From Cladobotryum mycophilum (lineage: Eukaryota > Ascomycota > Sordariomycetes > Hypocreales > Hypocreaceae): a stretch of 64,000 nucleotides of DNA. Where the stretch lies: positions 4,898,001 to 4,962,000 of the forward strand of contig JAVFKD010000016.1 in assembly GCA_036429605.1 (NCBI GenBank), written 5' to 3'. The notes under the pieces were generated by a model. That model saw nothing but the letters and a program-made list of their open reading frames with translations. It had not been told where the DNA came from and searched no databases. The position numbers and the translations under genes are program-made. Shown here in pieces: positions 61,228-64,000 of this stretch. Every line of letters starts with the position of its first letter. Positions within the stretch are counted from its first letter, which is position 1.

Positions 61228-64000
61228 ATGGCAAGATTCTCAACCAAGGCGCTTTTTCTTCTTCTGCTTTCATATTTCGGCAGTGTCGCTGTAGATTCTA
61301 GAGATGACTTTTCCAACAACCTATTCATAGATCTTGCGCCGTATGTTCTCTAAGCCTTTCTCTGTCACACAGTTGATGCAAAAGTGGAGATATTGATGGC
61401 TAACTATTATTAGGATCCTGGCGCTTTTTGGGGAGCGCGTTACTATATAGTTCATGAGCCAGGCTTTAGGCTGGACTGACTGTATTATTCTCGCTATGGC
61501 CCCTCTGGGCATCGTCACACTCATCGTTGGTGTAATTAGAGTGGGCGGACTGCCGTGGCTTAAAGCCCTTATTGGGAGAGCGACGGAAAACCTTGCTGTT
61601 ACTGAACTAGAGTTAATGTCATCCATGTCTAACGAAGTTTGCGAACTTTAGAACGGTCGTGATATTATTCGCTGTATAGGTTCAGCTCCTATCTAGGAGT
61701 TTATATGCCTAACCCTTAACGGAAAGATCCCGGAAAATCTAACTGTTAGTGTGATAGATCTTGAGATAGTAATTAATCGTAAATACCTTTTAGAAGTAGG
61801 TAAGTGAGCTGTGGGGGTTTATATACCCTTTCTATCCGTTTCTTATTTGATCTAAGCTAACTATTTGTTTATTTAATAATCAGAATTCAATAAGACTTTA
61901 TGGAGATTTATTAGAAAATATCTTCTATTTAGCTATAAGGGATCCGACCTAAAGGATCCTAAAACCTTCCTAACATCTAATATAATAATCATTAGGAATA
62001 AGAAAGAAGTTATATTAAATATTTTATATAATAAATATAAGAATATAAGTCGAATTGAATTATATTTTGCTGCTGGTTTTAGTGTTTTTTTATAGCTTAG
62101 TGTTTTATTATACTATAGTTTTATTACCTATTACCCGGCGTTAATACTAGTATTCATAAAGAATAATTACTTTATCAAGAGCTATATGTTTCTATATACC
62201 GCTATAAGTACTATAATCCTAAACCTAAGTATATTTATTTACTCTTATATTATTAAAAGCAGTATAGAGAAGAAGATATACTAACCACGAAATCACCGGA
62301 TGGCTTATTTAGTCTAGTTATAGCAGGAGAAGACTATTAGTGATTAAAAGTTTAAGTTATTTGTTTTTTATACCTTAGAAGACTAGCTAATTATTATTAA
62401 ATTAATTTAAATTCTCGACGATAATCCTTTTAATTAAGATAATTATTCTAAGAATCCCGTTAATACAGAAACCAAGTCATTCTAAGAACTAGAAAAGCGC
62501 AAGGAGTAAGAAAATAGGGTTCTCTTAGAGATCAAAACTATATTAGGGACTACTATAAGGCTTTTTAGTTTCGTGGTTTAATTCGTTAGGGTACGGGGAA
62601 TATATTGGTCTATATCTTTTATTTCTTTAAGAGCTATTATTCTTATAACTAGAGTCTAAGTATAGGTACGCCAAGGACTTATAAAGCCTTTTAAATTTTA
62701 GCCTTTAATACTTAGGTTTAAGCTCGATTAGTTTTTAAACATTCTAAGAGACATCTACAAAGCACCTTGGCTTAGCAATCATTAAAAGGAACAACCGGAT
62801 AAAAATAAAAACGCAGGTATAGAGGAGAAGCCTTATAAAGTTAATGACTTTCTAAGATCAGCTAAAGGTGCCTTGAGAGTTGGAATTGCAACGATTAGGC
62901 CGAGGGACAGAGCAAATGCGAAGCATAAAACGGGTATAAATGGCAACCGAGGTGCTACGAGGAGAACCATATAAGAATATCTTAATATAGAATAAGAGAA
63001 TAATAAACTAAATATTATTAATAAGTATTCTATAATAATTAAAACATAGGCCTTTAAAAACAGCGCGACTAATAAGCCGATTTTTTAATAGATTATCTAA
63101 GCCTAAGGTTTTGTATTTATACGAAAAGACTTTATATAGCTTATAGATTAGAATAGCCCGGCCACTTAAGTTTCTCTTTAATTAGCAAAAGCCATAGAAG
63201 AGGTTATATGTGTTCTACTCTTAGTATTTATAGAAATATTTATGTAATCTTATTCTGTTTAGCTAAAAGATTTAAAGAAAAAAACTTTAGATATATATTA
63301 GCTTAAATTTTATATAAATAAAAAAATAAAGAATAAATGGGAGGTAAATATAAGTTAAATCAAGGCTATATTATCTTTACAGCTGTTTTATACTAATGAT
63401 AAATAAGAAAGTTTGCCCTAAAGCTTGTCTAACGGTAGTTTCTATAATAACTCTTGGCTCCATAATAAGGGGAAGCTTTTATAAGTGGTGCTTTATATAC
63501 TTAATTAATAAATAAAGTTTTTTGTTTAATATCTCGAGTAGTAGATGCTAAACGATAGACTTATGATCTTAACGATTAAGCCTTTTATATAAAACAATAA
63601 AACTAGTACTTTTAAAGGCAAGCGAGGAGTTATAGAAGCTATAGAGCCTAGTGTACTGAATATTAAATAAACAAGAGTTGTCGGTTTTTAGCTAGATAAA
63701 AGACAGAAGGGTAAAAAGAGCGGTGATCTAGACGAGAGATTATTATATAGGATTCCTATAGCTTATTTCTAGGATATAGAGCAAAATAAGTCAAGATATG
63801 TACGCTTTGATATATAGACAGGCTGTAAAAACATAAAGGAGAATAAAGATTTGGAAGATAGTGGCGATAATTTAGAAGGAGAGGGCGATAATGTGAAAGA
63901 CAAAAAGGGGAATGCACATAAGCAAAGCGATACTTTAGACGACAATACCAATTCTTCTGAAGATAAGAGCGAAAATTTAGAAGAGAGGTGTGAGGATATA
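61228..64000 (+). pseudogene. fungal membrane protein (N-terminus typical of ankyrin/NACHT-type proteins), partial
   Basis: Exon 1 (61228-61340) encodes a signal peptide (MARFSTKALFLLLLSYFGS) and DDFSNNLFIDLAP. A canonical intron follows at 61341-61413 (GTATGT, branch GCTAAC, TAG). Exon 2 gives ILALFGERV, then MSQALGW and a membrane helix (CIILAMAPLGIVTLIVG), RVGG..WLKALIGRA..ENLAV and ELMSS. I recognise this as the N-terminal module of a large Pezizomycotina family often fused to ankyrin repeats. More helices lie at about 62060-62280, and a readable C-part runs to the window edge. First stops: TAG at 61448-61450 and 61649-61651. RIP increases from 61700 to 63500 and falls again afterwards. 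Function unknown; the gene continues past the window. Confidence 0.78.
61341..61413 (+). other. intron in the membrane-protein pseudogene
   Basis: 73 bp, donor GTATGT, branch-point-like GCTAAC 10 bases before the acceptor TATTATTAG. Splicing joins GCG CC to G ATC CTG and restores the family reading DLAP-ILALFGERV, which fixes both sites. Confidence 0.85.

Noticed and set aside
61321..61626. Minus-strand 101-residue ORF
   Set aside because: Antisense shadow of the membrane-protein pseudogene, whose plus-strand frame and intron are well supported.
63769..63951. Minus-strand serine/leucine-rich ORF
   Set aside because: Antisense of the acidic, low-complexity C-terminal part of the membrane-protein pseudogene.

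Overview
The window reads as heterochromatin-like DNA from a filamentous ascomycete (Pezizomycotina). Four things point to this: dense CpA-to-TpA and TpG-to-TpA change in every repeat, which is the footprint of repeat-induced point mutation (RIP); Fot1/pogo transposons, a fungal-type LINE and chromoviral LTR elements; a HET-domain pseudogene; and a pseudogene with a short canonical fungal intron. No intact protein-coding gene is visible. Most former genes are scored by TAA/TAG stops where CAA, CAG or TGG is expected.

Layout. 189-2055 is a degraded pogo element (A). 2125-7930 is a complete RIP-mutated LINE with 14-bp target duplications. 7945-18090 is an unidentified decayed coding region, interrupted by two oppositely oriented pogo copies of equal length, B (11748-13631) and C (14792-16675). 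C is nearly intact. 18085-25836 is a minus-strand LINE broken up by a solo LTR (21707-22177), an LTR-retroelement gag/protease fragment (22616-24589) and a second LTR (24590-25071). 25836-35456 is a head-to-tail array of plus-strand LINE pieces. It holds a 43-bp inverted-repeat pair (25836/27097) and a miniature LTR element with a perfect 5-bp target duplication (31896-32408). 35491-36208 is a large palindrome. 36745-38614 is pogo element D.

40596-53653 is a Ty3/Gypsy chromovirus with two 483-bp LTRs, gag, pol and a C-terminal chromodomain. A Fot-type element (H) sits in its 5' LTR and pogo element E in its integrase region. E in turn contains a tRNA-headed SINE (48664-49211) and pogo element F (49723-51582). 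53654-54457 is another LTR fragment. 55261-56323 is a roughly 62-bp minisatellite with a hairpin core. 56709-58729 is a HET-domain pseudogene, 58980-60847 is pogo element G, and 61228 to the window end is a pseudogene of a fungal membrane protein family whose N-terminus occurs in ankyrin/NACHT-type proteins.

The parts relate as parasites and partners. The SINE carries the same 3' tail and hairpin as the LINE, so it was probably copied by the LINE's reverse transcriptase. Five pogo subfamilies share one end architecture: a 9-bp tip plus two 17-bp direct repeats. The HET and ankyrin-type pseudogenes at the right edge are relics of an accessory gene region that was later invaded.
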